64,000 nt of DNA. It comes from Candidatus Sulfotelmatobacter sp. (GTDB taxonomy: Bacteria; Acidobacteriota; Terriglobia; Terriglobales; Acidobacteriaceae). The position numbers and the translations under genes are program-made. The notes beneath the pieces are model-generated. The model saw only the letters and a list, made by a program, of their open reading frames with translations. It was not told the origin of the DNA and did not search any database. Below, piece by piece: positions 43,664 to 53,690 of the stretch (within the stretch, counting starts at the first letter, position 1; every line of letters begins with the position of its first letter). The stretch spans positions 434,001 through 498,000 of the forward strand of contig DASYBM010000016.1 of NCBI GenBank assembly GCA_036500765.1. Reading direction: 5' to 3'.

Positions 43664-45037
43664 TTAGGCGAAAACCTGCGGGTCCAGTTCCGAGAAAAAC
43701 GTTTTGTGCAGGCGCTGGATTACGTCGGGGACTTCGTCTTCTTCGATCACGAAGGTCAGGTTGATTTCGGAGGCGCCTTGCGAGATCATGCGAATTTTTT
43801 TATCGGCCAGTTCGCGGAATACCAGCGCCGCGATTCCGGGCGTATCGCGCAGATTTTCGCCGACCAGGCATACGATGGCTTTGCGGCCTTCATATTTTAC
43901 GTCGGCGAGTTTGGCGAGATCGGCGGCCAGCGCGGGGATCGCCTGATTGGAATCGACGGTAAGCGATACGCTGACTTCGGAAGTGGAGACTACGTCGACG
44001 GCGACCTTGTGGCGGTCGAAGGCTTCGAAGATGGACCGAAGGAATCCGTGAGCCAGCAGCATGCGGGCGGCGGCGACATTGACGATGGTGATGCGCTTCT
44101 TGGCGGCGATCGCCTTGAAGATATTTTTTCCCTGCGGGGCGCGCGTGGTGATGCGCGTGCCCTCGCACGACGGATTGCGCGAATTCAGTACGTAGACGGG
44201 AATATTTTTCTGGATCGCGGGCAGGACGGTTGCAGGGTGCAGGACTTTCGCGCCGAAGTAGGCGAGTTCGGCCGCCTCGTCGAAGCTGATGACCTTGATG
44301 CGGCGGGCGTCGGGACAAATTCTCGGGTCGGTGGTGAGAATGCCGTCGACGTCGGTCCAGATCTCGATGCGATCGGCGCCCAGGCCGGCGCCGAAAATCG
44401 CCGCCGAGAAATCGGAACCGCCGCGGCCGATCGTGGTTGTGATGCCGGCGCGATTGGCGCCGATGAAGCCGCCCATCACCGGCACCTGGCCCGATTGCAG
44501 CAGGGGCTGAACCCGTTCGAGAAGTTTGGCGTTGGTTTCTTCGTATTGCGGAACCGCCTGCATATAGGCGTTGTCGGTAACCAAGACGTCGCGGGAGTCG
44601 ACATGGATTCCCTTCAGTCCGCGGGCGGCGAAGGCGGCGGCGACGATCCGGCTGGAAAGCATTTCGCCGAAGGCGGCGACGTGGTCGGTGGTGCGGGGCG
44701 TGATTTCGCCCACCGCGGAGATGCCCCGTAGTAGTTCGTCGAGCGCTTCGAAGTCGGAGCCGAGTTCGGAATGGAATTCGGTGAAGCGGGCCGTGCCCAG
44801 CAATTCGCTGGCGGTGTTGTAGTGGCGCTCCTGGAGCGAGCGGCAGAGTTTGAGCGCCGCTTTGCGCTCGCCTTCTCCGGCGGCTCGGGCCATGGTGAGC
44901 AGCGTGTCGGTGACTTTGGCCATGGCGCTGACTACAACGACGGGTTTTTGGGCGAGGCGTCCCTCGACGATGGAGGCGGCACGGTCGATGGCTTTCGCGT
45001 CCTCGACGGATGTTCCGCCGAACTTCATGACGATCAT
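43664..45037 (-). CDS. lysC: Aspartate kinase
   Basis: LysC phosphorylates aspartate, the entry step for lysine, methionine and threonine. The 457-residue monofunctional protein has KFGGTSVEDAKAIDRAA at its N-terminus, GRGGSDFSAAIFGAGLGADRIEIWTDVDGI for ATP binding and DEAAELAYFGAKVLHP. The C-terminal half holds two ACT domains (near ITIVNVAAARMLLAHGF and KAIVCLVGENLRDTPGIAALVF), which should sense lysine as a feedback inhibitor. Located between asd and dapB. Confidence 0.96.
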   Translation of the reverse strand: MIVMKFGGTSVEDAKAIDRAASIVEGRLAQKPVVVVSAMAKVTDTLLTMARAAGEGERKAALKLCRSLQERHYNTASELLGTARFTEFHSELGSDFEALDELLRGISAVGEITPRTTDHVAAFGEMLSSRIVAAAFAARGLKGIHVDSRDVLVTDNAYMQAVPQYEETNAKLLERVQPLLQSGQVPVMGGFIGANRAGITTTIGRGGSDFSAAIFGAGLGADRIEIWTDVDGILTTDPRICPDARRIKVISFDEAAELAYFGAKVLHPATVLPAIQKNIPVYVLNSRNPSCEGTRITTRAPQGKNIFKAIAAKKRITIVNVAAARMLLAHGFLRSIFEAFDRHKVAVDVVSTSEVSVSLTVDSNQAIPALAADLAKLADVKYEGRKAIVCLVGENLRDTPGIAALVFRELADKKIRMISQGASEINLTFVIEEDEVPDVIQRLHKTFFSELDPQVFA

Positions 45038-45085
45038 TGGCGTCGGTCCCGGGAGGAGCTTTCGATTCCGTGGCGATGCATCCGT

Positions 45086-45132
45086 GCGCGGGCGAGACGC
45101 CCCCGCGACAGCCGCCGGGACGGCGGCGCTAC
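45086..45132. repeat. Two-hairpin repeat, GGCGAGACGCCC + GCCGCCGGGACGGCGGC type
   Basis: CGCGGGCG-AGA-CGCCCCCGCG forms the first hairpin and GCCGCCG-GGA-CGGCGGC the second, ending GCTACA. Copies at 60082-60128 and 63591-63637. Confidence 0.8.
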
Positions 45133-45170
45133 ATCAATGTCAGCGTCGCGGTTAGTGCTTGCCGCGCAGA

Positions 45171-46223
45171 TCATGCGATGTAGCCCTTGGCTTTTAGGAG
45201 TTCGGCATTGAGAACGGCGGCTCCGGCGGCTCCACGGATGGTGTTGTGCGAAAGCACGGTGAATTTCCAGTCGAGGACGCTGCAAGGGCGCAGGCGACCG
45301 ATGGCGGTGGTCATGCCTGCGCCGAGATCGACGTCGAAACGCGGCTGCGGCCGATCGACGGCTTCGAGATAGATGATGGGGCGTTCGGGAGCGCTGGGCA
45401 ATTTCAGTTCTTGCGGCTCGGCGCGATAGCCGTTCCAGGCGGAGATGATTTCCTGCGCCGTTGCCTTTTTCTTGAGGCGGATGGAAACGGATTCGGTGTG
45501 GCCATCTTCGACGGCGACGCGGTTGCATTGCGCGCTCATGGCGAAGGCGCCGGGAATTATTTTGGTGGCGTTCATCTGGCCGAGAAGCTTTTTAGTTTCC
45601 TCCTCCATTTTTTCTTCTTCGTTTTTGATGAAGGGAATGACATTGCCGAGAATGTCGAGGGAGGCGACGCCGGGATATCCCGCGCCGCTGACGGCTTGCA
45701 TGGTTACGGCCATGACGGTCTCAAGCCCGAACTGCCGATGCAGAGGCGCGAGCGCGATCACGAGGCCGATGGCCGAGCAGTTGGGATTGGTGACGACGTA
45801 GCCGCCGGATTTCTTGCGCCAGGCTTGGGCGTCGATGAGCTTGATGTGGTTCGCGTTGACTTCGGGAATCACGAGAGGAACGTCTTGCTGCATACGCAGG
45901 GCGCTTGAATTAGAGATTACGGCGCAGCCGGCATCGGCGAAGCGAGGTTCCATTTCCGCCGCGATGGCGGAGTCGAGAGCGGCCACCACGATTTTCGGTG
46001 CGTCCTGGGGTGTGGCCGGTGAAACCTTCATGGCAGCGACGGCCGCAGGGATTGGGGTTTTCAAGCGCCAGCGCGCGGCCTCGGCGTAGACCTTCCCTTC
46101 CGAACGGTCGGACGCGGCCAGCCATGCCACCTCGAACCAGGGGTGATGTTCCAGGATCTGGATGAATCTTTGTCCGACGACGCCGGTGGCGCCGAGGATG
46201 CCAACAGGAATTTTGGGGGTCAT
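45171..46223 (-). CDS. asd: Aspartate-semialdehyde dehydrogenase
   Basis: Asd reduces aspartyl phosphate with NADPH. The start at ATG 46223 (MTPKIPVGILGATGVVGQRFIQILEHHPWFEVAWL) gives the correct nucleotide-binding opening; the longer frame lacks a site. The active cysteine lies in VVTNPNCSAIGLVIALAPLHRQ; the substrate-binding MQAVSGAGYPGVASLD and NRVAVEDGHTESVSIRL blocks are present. The protein has 350 residues and resembles the archaeal/gram-positive-like group. First gene of the lysine cluster. Confidence 0.95.
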   Translation of the reverse strand: MTPKIPVGILGATGVVGQRFIQILEHHPWFEVAWLAASDRSEGKVYAEAARWRLKTPIPAAVAAMKVSPATPQDAPKIVVAALDSAIAAEMEPRFADAGCAVISNSSALRMQQDVPLVIPEVNANHIKLIDAQAWRKKSGGYVVTNPNCSAIGLVIALAPLHRQFGLETVMAVTMQAVSGAGYPGVASLDILGNVIPFIKNEEEKMEEETKKLLGQMNATKIIPGAFAMSAQCNRVAVEDGHTESVSIRLKKKATAQEIISAWNGYRAEPQELKLPSAPERPIIYLEAVDRPQPRFDVDLGAGMTTAIGRLRPCSVLDWKFTVLSHNTIRGAAGAAVLNAELLKAKGYIA

Positions 46224-46456
46224 AAGAATATGTGGAATTCTATAACAGCCGAGGGGGGCGGGGAGCGCGAATGCGGCTTTCATTGGTTACGAAAGAGGAA
46301 TCGTCCGCGGAACGAACTAAACTGCGACGGAAAAAACTACGTCTGCCGCTAACGCCGTTACGAAGCGTGGCTTATGCGGCGCGGCCACGAGCCGTGCATT
46401 TTCTAAAACTCCAGAGATCGCTGCAATTGCCGATGAAGGATCTGGAGGGATTTCGC

Positions 46457-47482
46457 ATGCCTGAGCTGCGGCAGAACTTTTTCACCAAGGAATGGGTCAT
46501 CATCGCTACCGAACGGGCTAAGCGGCCTGAAGAGCTGGCCACTCATCGCAAAGTTGAGCCCGTGTCCGCGTTTGTGGAGAGCTGTCCATTTTGTCCGGGG
46601 AATGAGAGCAAGACACCGGTGGAAGTAACGCGGTCGCCGAATAACGGCGAGCCCTGGGCGGTGCGGGTGATCCCCAACAAGTTCGCGGCGCTGTCGAGCG
46701 AAGTGCAGCCCATGCGCAGTCTCCAGCATTTGCGGCGCCGGATCGAAGGTTTCGGCTTTCACGAAGTCATCATCGACAGTCCCGATCACTCGCGTTATAT
46801 GGGACTGTTGCCCGACGCGCAGGTGGCGAACATACTGCGAGTCTACAAAGAGCGCTACAACGCGCTGAGCTTCGACCATCGCGTGAATCACATTACGATT
46901 TTCAAGAACCACGGGGCGGATGCGGGAGCGAGCATGCAGCATCCGCACTCACAGTTGATTGCAACGCCGGTGATTCCGAGTCAGGTGCGGCATCGGTTGC
47001 ACGAAGCGCTGCGACACTACGACGACGTCGGAGAATGTATGTTCTGCCACATGGTGGAGCGCGAGATCGAAGACGCGACGCGCATCGTGATCAAGAGCGA
47101 GCGCTTTGTAGCGATGGAAGTGTTCGCGTCGGCTACACCCTTTGCCACACATATTTTTCCGCTGCGCCACATGGCCAGCTTTGGAGATATTTCCGAGATG
47201 GAGATTAACGATCTGGCGCGCGTTCTGCGGACGCTGCTGGCCAAGCTTTATGTGGGACTGGAGAATCCTGACCTGAATTTTACGGTGCGCAGCGGGCCGG
47301 CGGAATATTCCGGAGCTCGACATTTTCATTGGTATGTCAGCGTGATTCCGCGGCTGACCCGGGTGGCCGGATTCGAGCTGGGATCGGGCATGTTCATCAA
47401 CACAGTTCTGCCGGAAGCGGCAGCGGAGTTCTTGCGGAAAGTCGCGGTGGAGAAAGTGGCGGCAGCGGGTGCGGCAGAGTAG
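46457..47482 (+). CDS. galT: Galactose-1-phosphate uridylyltransferase
   Basis: GalT of the Leloir pathway swaps UMP between UDP-glucose and galactose-1-phosphate. GGAGGG precedes ATG 46457, giving 341 residues that start MPELRQNFFTKEWVIIATERAKRP. Cysteines 43 and 46 (CPFCPGNE) bind zinc; the catalytic histidine is in the HPHSQ motif at 162-166. Another zinc cysteine pair is in CMFCHMVE. The C-terminal histidine motif is in SGARHFHWYVSVIPRL. No galK or galE lies nearby. It is divergent from asd. Confidence 0.94.
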   Translation: MPELRQNFFTKEWVIIATERAKRPEELATHRKVEPVSAFVESCPFCPGNESKTPVEVTRSPNNGEPWAVRVIPNKFAALSSEVQPMRSLQHLRRRIEGFGFHEVIIDSPDHSRYMGLLPDAQVANILRVYKERYNALSFDHRVNHITIFKNHGADAGASMQHPHSQLIATPVIPSQVRHRLHEALRHYDDVGECMFCHMVEREIEDATRIVIKSERFVAMEVFASATPFATHIFPLRHMASFGDISEMEINDLARVLRTLLAKLYVGLENPDLNFTVRSGPAEYSGARHFHWYVSVIPRLTRVAGFELGSGMFINTVLPEAAAEFLRKVAVEKVAAAGAAE

Positions 47483-47522
47483 AGGCGCGGCTTTCTCCGC
47501 TACTCCGAGCGATAACTCTTGA

Positions 47523-48362
47523 TTAGTAGCGCGCGAATCCGTGGGCCCGGTTCGTCGAGTCGGTGAATGTGCCTACTATAACTCCCCCCTGGTTGATTGC
47601 ATTTGGCAATGTCGAGGCCGCTCCCGGATAGGAAAAGCTTTCGAACTTCCCGCCGTTCAGAACAAATCCGACATCGCCCGAACTGGTTAGGTAATAACCG
47701 GTCATCCAGTCGAGATCGTTAATGCCGGCAACTTCCGTCTCCGTGTTCGGCCGGTAATCGACGGTGCGAAGCTGGCCTCCTGCACTCTTTGCGAAGCCGT
47801 TGATGAAGAACGAGGGAGAAACGTAATAACCGACTACAGTGTTCGAATTGTTAATTCCGAGCACGCCGGTGCGAATCGCGCCCGGGCCATTGATGCTCGA
47901 GAATCGGCCATCCGCCAGAGTGAATCCGTGAGAGTTGCCGGCGGCGTCCCAATAAAAACCGACGACAACGCCCGCGTTATTGATCGACATGGCTAGCGTG
48001 CTCGTCGCCCCAGGATAGTCGATCTGCGTGAATGTGCCCGAGGTATACACAAATCCGTGGTCGACATTGCTGGCGTCGACGAAATATCCGGAGATCGTGC
48101 CGGAGTCGTTGATTCCGGTTGCAATATTGAAAGTCGAGCCTGGATGAACGATATCGGTAAAGGTTCCGTTGGCGAGAAGAAATCCGCGGAGTTCTCCACT
48201 GCTGGTGGAATAATCGCCGACGAGATAACCAGCAGTGTTGACGCCGTACACCTCGGTGCTGGCGGAGTTCGGGACGGAGATCTCCTTGTAGGTTACGGCG
48301 AAGGCAGAGAGAGAATAACAAGCAATGAGGCACACGATTAGCGACAGGATACAGCGAGACAT
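47523..48362 (-). CDS. Secreted HAF-repeat protein
   Basis: 279 residues with a signal peptide (MSRCILSLIVCLIACYSLSAFA) and five or six HAF repeats: each has a GINDSGTISGYF-like stretch, then HGFVYTSGTFTQIDYPGA and a similar next unit (SINNAGVVVGFYWDAAGNSHGFTLADGRF). The HAF family is a beta-propeller type found in secreted proteins; function unknown. It is convergent with galT. Confidence 0.85.
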   Translation of the reverse strand: MSRCILSLIVCLIACYSLSAFAVTYKEISVPNSASTEVYGVNTAGYLVGDYSTSSGELRGFLLANGTFTDIVHPGSTFNIATGINDSGTISGYFVDASNVDHGFVYTSGTFTQIDYPGATSTLAMSINNAGVVVGFYWDAAGNSHGFTLADGRFSSINGPGAIRTGVLGINNSNTVVGYYVSPSFFINGFAKSAGGQLRTVDYRPNTETEVAGINDLDWMTGYYLTSSGDVGFVLNGGKFESFSYPGAASTLPNAINQGGVIVGTFTDSTNRAHGFARY

Positions 48363-48446
48363 GCGGGATACTCCAGAATGAACGCTTTGGTCGCCTTTCC
48401 GATGCGGAAGGGATGGAATGTGGTTGTCGAGGAGCAGGCCGCACCC

Positions 48447-48860
48447 CTAGGCATTCCGCGCATTGCCTGCCGGTGTTCCGATAGCCTGCGTGCCCGGTAT
48501 GTGCTTCCTGCCCCACCTCACTAGCGCCAGCAAAACGTCACCCAGGGCATATCCTTTTTTCGTGAGTTCATAGGAATAGCGCACAGGACGCTCCTGATAC
48601 GCGGACTTCGCAACAATGCCTGCCGTTTCCAATTTCTTCAGCCGGTCCGCAAGAATATTCGTGGGAATACCCTCAAACGAGTTCTGCAGCTTTCCGTAGG
48701 TCGCTTTGCCGCCGAGCAGATCTCGGACCACAAGCAAAGACCACTTGTCGCCAACCAGGTCGAGCGTACAGGCGACCGCGCAGCGTGACCGCTCAAAACC
48801 TGGCGGTTCTGTTTTGTCTTCTATTCGGTGCAATTTTTTGTTAGGCCGAGTGACTTGCAT
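48447..48860 (-). CDS. HxlR-family transcriptional regulator
   Basis: With ATG 48860 the protein has 137 residues. Winged helix: RCAVACTLDLVGDKWSLLVVRDLLGGKATYGKLQNSFEGIPTNILADRLKKLETAGIVAKSAYQERPVRYSYELTKKGYALGDVLLALVRWG. The cysteine at 27 is the family's usual redox-active position. The start lies within a palindromic operator shared with the divergent gene, so it probably represses both. The upstream frame to 48956 also contains the operators and is probably not coding. Confidence 0.9.
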   Translation of the reverse strand: MQVTRPNKKLHRIEDKTEPPGFERSRCAVACTLDLVGDKWSLLVVRDLLGGKATYGKLQNSFEGIPTNILADRLKKLETAGIVAKSAYQERPVRYSYELTKKGYALGDVLLALVRWGRKHIPGTQAIGTPAGNARNA

Positions 48861-48908
48861 ACTGCAAGTCAGTATGCTACATTCCGAAGTAACTTGCAAA
48901 GTGCAAGT
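48853..48908. promoter_or_regulatory. Twin HxlR operators ACTTGCA-N3-TGCAAGT
   Basis: Two perfect inverted repeats: ACTTGCA-TAC-TGCAAGT (48853-48869) and ACTTGCA-AAG-TGCAAGT (48892-48908), centres 39 bases apart in the 72-base divergent region. They are the obvious binding sites for the adjacent HxlR regulator. Confidence 0.85.
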
Positions 48909-48932
48909 CACCACCAAAGAATCGAGGTTACT

Positions 48933-49586
48933 ATGGCAAACGCCGTCGTTTCGCAAGTCAATCAGCCAACTATCCCGGCGGTCTCGGGTATAGGCACTCT
49001 CGTCGCTGTCGTTAGTTCAATCTGGTTCGGACTGGTCTTAATCCTGGGCGCATATGGCGCGTTCGTTACCCCAGCAGGGGCGCCGCCGCTTGCATTGCTG
49101 ATCGGTCTAGTGGCTCCCCTGGCGCTCTTTCTCGTCGGGTATTGGACCATCCGATCCTTTCGCGAATTTGTTTTGTCTGCGGATCTTCGCCTCATTGTCG
49201 GAATGCAGGCATGGAGATGGGCGGGCTTCGGATTTCTCACGTTGTACACCTATAAAGTCTTGCCCGGAATCTTCGCCTGGCCGGCGGGGCTCGGCGATAT
49301 GGCGATCGGCGCGACTGCCCCTTTGGTATTGGGAGCTCTTCTGCGCCGGCCTGAGTTTGCAGCAGGCAACAGATTCTTGGCCTGGAATATCTCTGGCATT
49401 TTGGACCTCACTGTCGCCGTAAGTATCGCGGCGATTGTCCCGTTGTTCGCTCCCCAGTTGTTAGGATCGGTCTCAACGGCTCCCATGACACAGCTTCCGT
49501 TGGTGCTGATTCCAACATTCTTAGTGCCGGTGTTTTTGATGCTGCACCTGACTGCGCTCTTCAAGGCGCAGAGTCTCGGCAGATAA
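48933..49586 (+). CDS. Multi-pass membrane protein under HxlR control
   Basis: ATG 48933 follows GAGG; the longer frame runs over the operators and is unlikely. The 217-residue protein has six hydrophobic helices (starting IGTLVAVVSSIWFGLVLILGAYGAFV) with short loops and few charges; LLRRPEFAAGNRFLAWNISGILDLTVAV is in the last third. I do not recognise the family. It is divergent from, and probably regulated by, the HxlR protein, so it may be induced by a toxic or redox-active compound. Confidence 0.75.
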   Translation: MANAVVSQVNQPTIPAVSGIGTLVAVVSSIWFGLVLILGAYGAFVTPAGAPPLALLIGLVAPLALFLVGYWTIRSFREFVLSADLRLIVGMQAWRWAGFGFLTLYTYKVLPGIFAWPAGLGDMAIGATAPLVLGALLRRPEFAAGNRFLAWNISGILDLTVAVSIAAIVPLFAPQLLGSVSTAPMTQLPLVLIPTFLVPVFLMLHLTALFKAQSLGR

Positions 49587-49636
49587 GCGGTTAAAGCCAA
49601 TTTTCAAATGGCGCGGCCCTTCGGGGCTGCCCACCC

Positions 49637-49705
49637 TTTTCGGATTCGGGAATCAGAGGTTGCCCCACCCTTGTCTCCGCGCACTTTGCGGAGACAGGGT
49701 GGGAT
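49637..49705. repeat. About 70-base dispersed repeat with GTCTCCGC stem (copy 1)
   Basis: Starts TTTTCGGATTCGGGAATCAG, followed by GGTTGCCCCACCC and a hairpin GTCTCCGC-loop-GCGGAGAC, ending GGGTGGGA. The same unit lies inverted at 56159-56228. Confidence 0.8.
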
Positions 49706-49770
49706 TGCCGAGTGAGCCTACGAGGCCGAAGCAGCTCACCCTCCCGCAAGTTCCAATTCGGGAATGAAAA

Positions 49771-50409
49771 GCGTCCGAAGGTACGCCTGATAGTAGCCCG
49801 GCGTTTCAACGCCGGGTAAGCTGGACGGGATGAAGCTGCGTCCCGTAGGGACGCCTGAAATGGGGTCCGCGTGGCGCACACTTATATCTCCGATCTCGTG
49901 CATTGTGTTTTTTCGACCAAGCTCCGGCGTAATTTAATTACAGCGGAAGTGCAATCCGATCTGTGGGCCTTCGTCGGCGGCATCGCTCGGAAGAATGGAT
50001 TCAAGGCGTTGATTGTCGGCGGGACGGAAAATCATTGTCATGCATTGTTGTCGTTACCTGCGACCATGCCGCTGGCAAAAGCCATACAACTCGTGAAAGG
50101 GGCTTCATCGCACTGGATGAACGTGAAGCACACCCGAGAGTTCGCGTGGCAGGAAGGGTACGGGGCGTTCACGGTGGGAATTTCGCAGAAGGACGATACG
50201 ATTGCATACATCCGGTCTCAGGTGGAGCATCATCGCAAACGCACATTTGAAGAAGAATTTGTGGCGTTTTTGAAGAAGCACGGCGTGGAATACGATCCGC
50301 AGCACGTATGGGGATGATTCAGGCGTCCCTACGGGACGCGGTTCCGCGGCGTCGCCGTCTACCCGGCGTTGGAAACGCCGGGCTATTGTCAGACGGTCCC
50401 TCCGGGACC
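49771..50409. mobile_element. Y1 transposase flanked by mirrored REP-like hairpins
   Basis: Left arm 49771-49859 holds a hairpin (GCGTCCGAAGGTACGC then CTGATAG), a second one beginning TAGCCCGGCGTTTCAACGCC (49794-49818), a 19-base spacer and a third at 49838-49859 that begins GCGTCCCGTAGGGACGCC. Right arm 50318-50409 has the same three in reverse order and orientation. The inner pair is a perfect 22-base inverted repeat. The element looks like an IS200-type or RAYT unit carrying its own REP hairpins. Confidence 0.8.
49871..50317 (+). CDS. tnpA: IS200/REP-associated (Y1) transposase
   Basis: A 148-residue HUH Y1 transposase. The start MAHTYISDLVHCVFSTKLRR (GTG codon) is the canonical opening. 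The histidine-hydrophobic-histidine motif is in ENHCHALLSL, and the catalytic tyrosine is in the C-terminal helix (DDTIAYIRSQVEHHRKRTFEEEF). The frame is intact, so it may be active. It sits between perfect 22-base inverted hairpins, 11 bases from its start codon and directly after its stop. Y1 enzymes nick and join single-stranded DNA at hairpins. Confidence 0.93.
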   Translation: MAHTYISDLVHCVFSTKLRRNLITAEVQSDLWAFVGGIARKNGFKALIVGGTENHCHALLSLPATMPLAKAIQLVKGASSHWMNVKHTREFAWQEGYGAFTVGISQKDDTIAYIRSQVEHHRKRTFEEEFVAFLKKHGVEYDPQHVWG

Positions 50410-50469
50410 TGCGCCCGTGATAGCCAACGATATTTTCGAGCGAGAAGAGCGGAGCGCAGCGACGCGAAG

Positions 50470-50562
50470 GGTCCCAGAGGGACCACTGAAAATAGCCCAC
50501 CAGTTCACTGGCGGCCCTGCGTCACCCCAGCACAAGAACCGTGTCCCGTAGGGACGCCTGAG
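50470..50562. repeat. Further REP-like hairpins downstream of the transposase
   Basis: GGTCCCAGAGGGACC, then ACTGAAAATAGCCCACC (50470-50497) and a near copy of the inner hairpin beginning GTGTCCCGTAGGGACGCC (50541-50562). Both have the palindrome + CTGA + TAGCCC layout of the arms around the transposase. Confidence 0.75.
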
Positions 50563-50842
50563 CCGCACCCTTGGCTGTCAGCAGCATCGTTCGCACACAA
50601 CGAAGACCGCGTTGTGTGTGAGCCACCTGCCAGTCCCACTGGCGGGGACGCCTGGTGCTATGCCGGGCGAACTGGTATTCTATGTTTCCGAAAGCCCACG
50701 CGGGCAACGTTTGCGTGAGACGCATTTCTAGGTAAATCCCTTCCTCCTTTCGCGTCTCCTCTCGATCCCACCAGCAGCAATTCACCGGGAGAGAGCGCAG
50801 AAAAAACCAAATACAAACATGCGGTCTTTAAGGAGGAAGACC

Positions 50843-51283
50843 ATGATGATAATTTTAGTGTATTGGCAGATAAAGGAAGACAGGGTGGAAGAGTTCGAGA
50901 AGTACTGGAAGACGCTCATGAACGTGGAACTCAAGAAAGGTTTCTATCGGGAGATTCTCACGAAGCCCGTAGCTATGTCGGACCCGAAATTCAACACATT
51001 CAGCATTACCGACCGCAATTACCGTACGTATGTGAATATCGGCTTCTGGAGCACCGTCGAGGACTTTGAAAGAGCAGTTCAAGAAACGCTGCCCAAAGCA
51101 TCTCAAACAACTGATCCCGCAAGCGGACGAACAAGGCAGGCTATCGAACTCGAACCCTTCGAGTTTAAGCTGCGTGAACGTATCGTTTTAACACCCATTT
51201 GGGAGCGTGGTGGTTCTCTGCCAAATGTTTCTGGTCTGGAAGATGGAGCGGTGGAGTCACTTTTGCCCGAAATGGCGGGATGA
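50843..51283 (+). CDS. Hypothetical protein, possible alpha/beta-barrel dimer
   Basis: ATG 50843 follows AGGAGG by six bases. The 146-residue protein starts MMIILVYWQIKEDRVEEFEKYWKTLM, resembling an antibiotic-biosynthesis-monooxygenase-like fold with FNTFSITDRNYRTYVNIGFWSTVEDFERAVQ as a second beta-alpha unit. No catalytic motif is visible. It is cytoplasmic, with no signal. It converges with groEL, a terminator between. Function unknown. Confidence 0.65.
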   Translation: MMIILVYWQIKEDRVEEFEKYWKTLMNVELKKGFYREILTKPVAMSDPKFNTFSITDRNYRTYVNIGFWSTVEDFERAVQETLPKASQTTDPASGRTRQAIELEPFEFKLRERIVLTPIWERGGSLPNVSGLEDGAVESLLPEMAG

Positions 51284-51304
51284 GTGAACGCTAGAGAATT
51301 CGTT

Positions 51305-51334
51305 GAAAAAAAGCCCCGCCTTTCGGCGGGGCTT
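51305..51334 (-). terminator. Rho-independent terminator of groES-groEL
   Basis: Stem AAGCCCCGCC-TTTC-GGCGGGGCTT; read on the minus strand it is followed by TTTTTTT. Located 56 bases after the groEL stop. Confidence 0.85.
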
Positions 51335-51389
51335 CTCGGTTGCGTCTAGGTTTTTAGCGCCGAAGGCGCGTCTGCCTGGACGGCTAGTC

Positions 51390-53108
<1,719 letters not shown>

Positions 53109-53211
53109 CTATCAGCTTTCGGCTTTGAGCTTCTAGCTGCTAGCTTCTAGCTAAATCGGGTCGTGGGTGTTAGGTTTTGGCTAACGACCGACGACTAACG
53201 ACCAACGACAT

Positions 53212-53547
53212 TTACTTGCGGCTGCCAGCAAGTTCCTTCTTAGCCGGGGTACTGGCGCCGGTCAGAATGCCGAGAACTTCTTCTTCTTTCATGATGATGT
53301 AGTCTTCGCCATCAATCTTGATCTCGGTGCCGGAGTATTTGCCGAACAGGATGCGGTCGCCTTCGTGGACGGCCAAGGGAAAAGTCTTGCCCTCGTCGTT
53401 GGTGCGGCCTTTGCCGGTGGAGATGACTTCGCCTTCCTGCGGTTTGTCCTTGGCCGAGTCGGGGATGATGATGCCGCCACGGGTGGTGGAAGCCTCTTCC
53501 ACGCGACGGACCAGAATGCGGTCATGAAGCGGTGAAAATTTCGCCAT
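53212..53547 (-). CDS. groES: Co-chaperonin GroES
   Basis: A 111-residue, 10-kDa cap of GroEL, slightly longer than the ordinary 95-100 because of an added [12 protein letters not shown] tail. [44 protein letters not shown] is the classic opening, with the mobile loop. It is first of the operon, under a CIRCE operator and a sigma-70 promoter. Confidence 0.97.
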   Translation of the reverse strand: MAKFSPLHDRILVRRVEEASTTRGGIIIPDSAKDKPQEGEVISTGKGRTNDEGKTFPLAVHEGDRILFGKYSGTEIKIDGEDYIIMKEEEVLGILTGASTPAKKELAGSRK

Positions 53548-53634
53548 GGTGTGCTACTCCTTTCAAGTAGTAGGCAGATTCGTCTGCCTGAGATATGCGT
53601 AAACGTATGATTTGGTTGGGTTAGGCAGCCGCTG

Positions 53635-53690
53635 TTAGCAGTTAAGCCTCACGAGTGCTAATTGTAGAGACGTAGGTGGAAGTTTGTCAA
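53635..53690 (-). promoter_or_regulatory. CIRCE operator with sigma-70 promoter of groES-groEL
   Basis: CIRCE: TTAGCAGTT (53635-53643), nine bases, GAGTGCTAA (53653-53661); the right arm is perfect and the left differs at three places. On the minus strand TTGACA (53685-53690) and TACAAT (53661-53666) are spaced 18 bases apart, and the -10 box overlaps CIRCE by one base. HrcA should repress here until heat shock. Confidence 0.92.

Noticed and set aside
43517-44731. Long plus-strand frame antisense to lysC
   Set aside because: Antisense to an unmistakable aspartate kinase; long opposite-strand frames are expected in GC-rich genes and no start site or domain supports it.
50318-50562. Candidate CRISPR array (repeated short palindromes)
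   Set aside because: Units are few, unequal in spacing and inverted relative to each other; they fit REP hairpins, and no cas genes are present.
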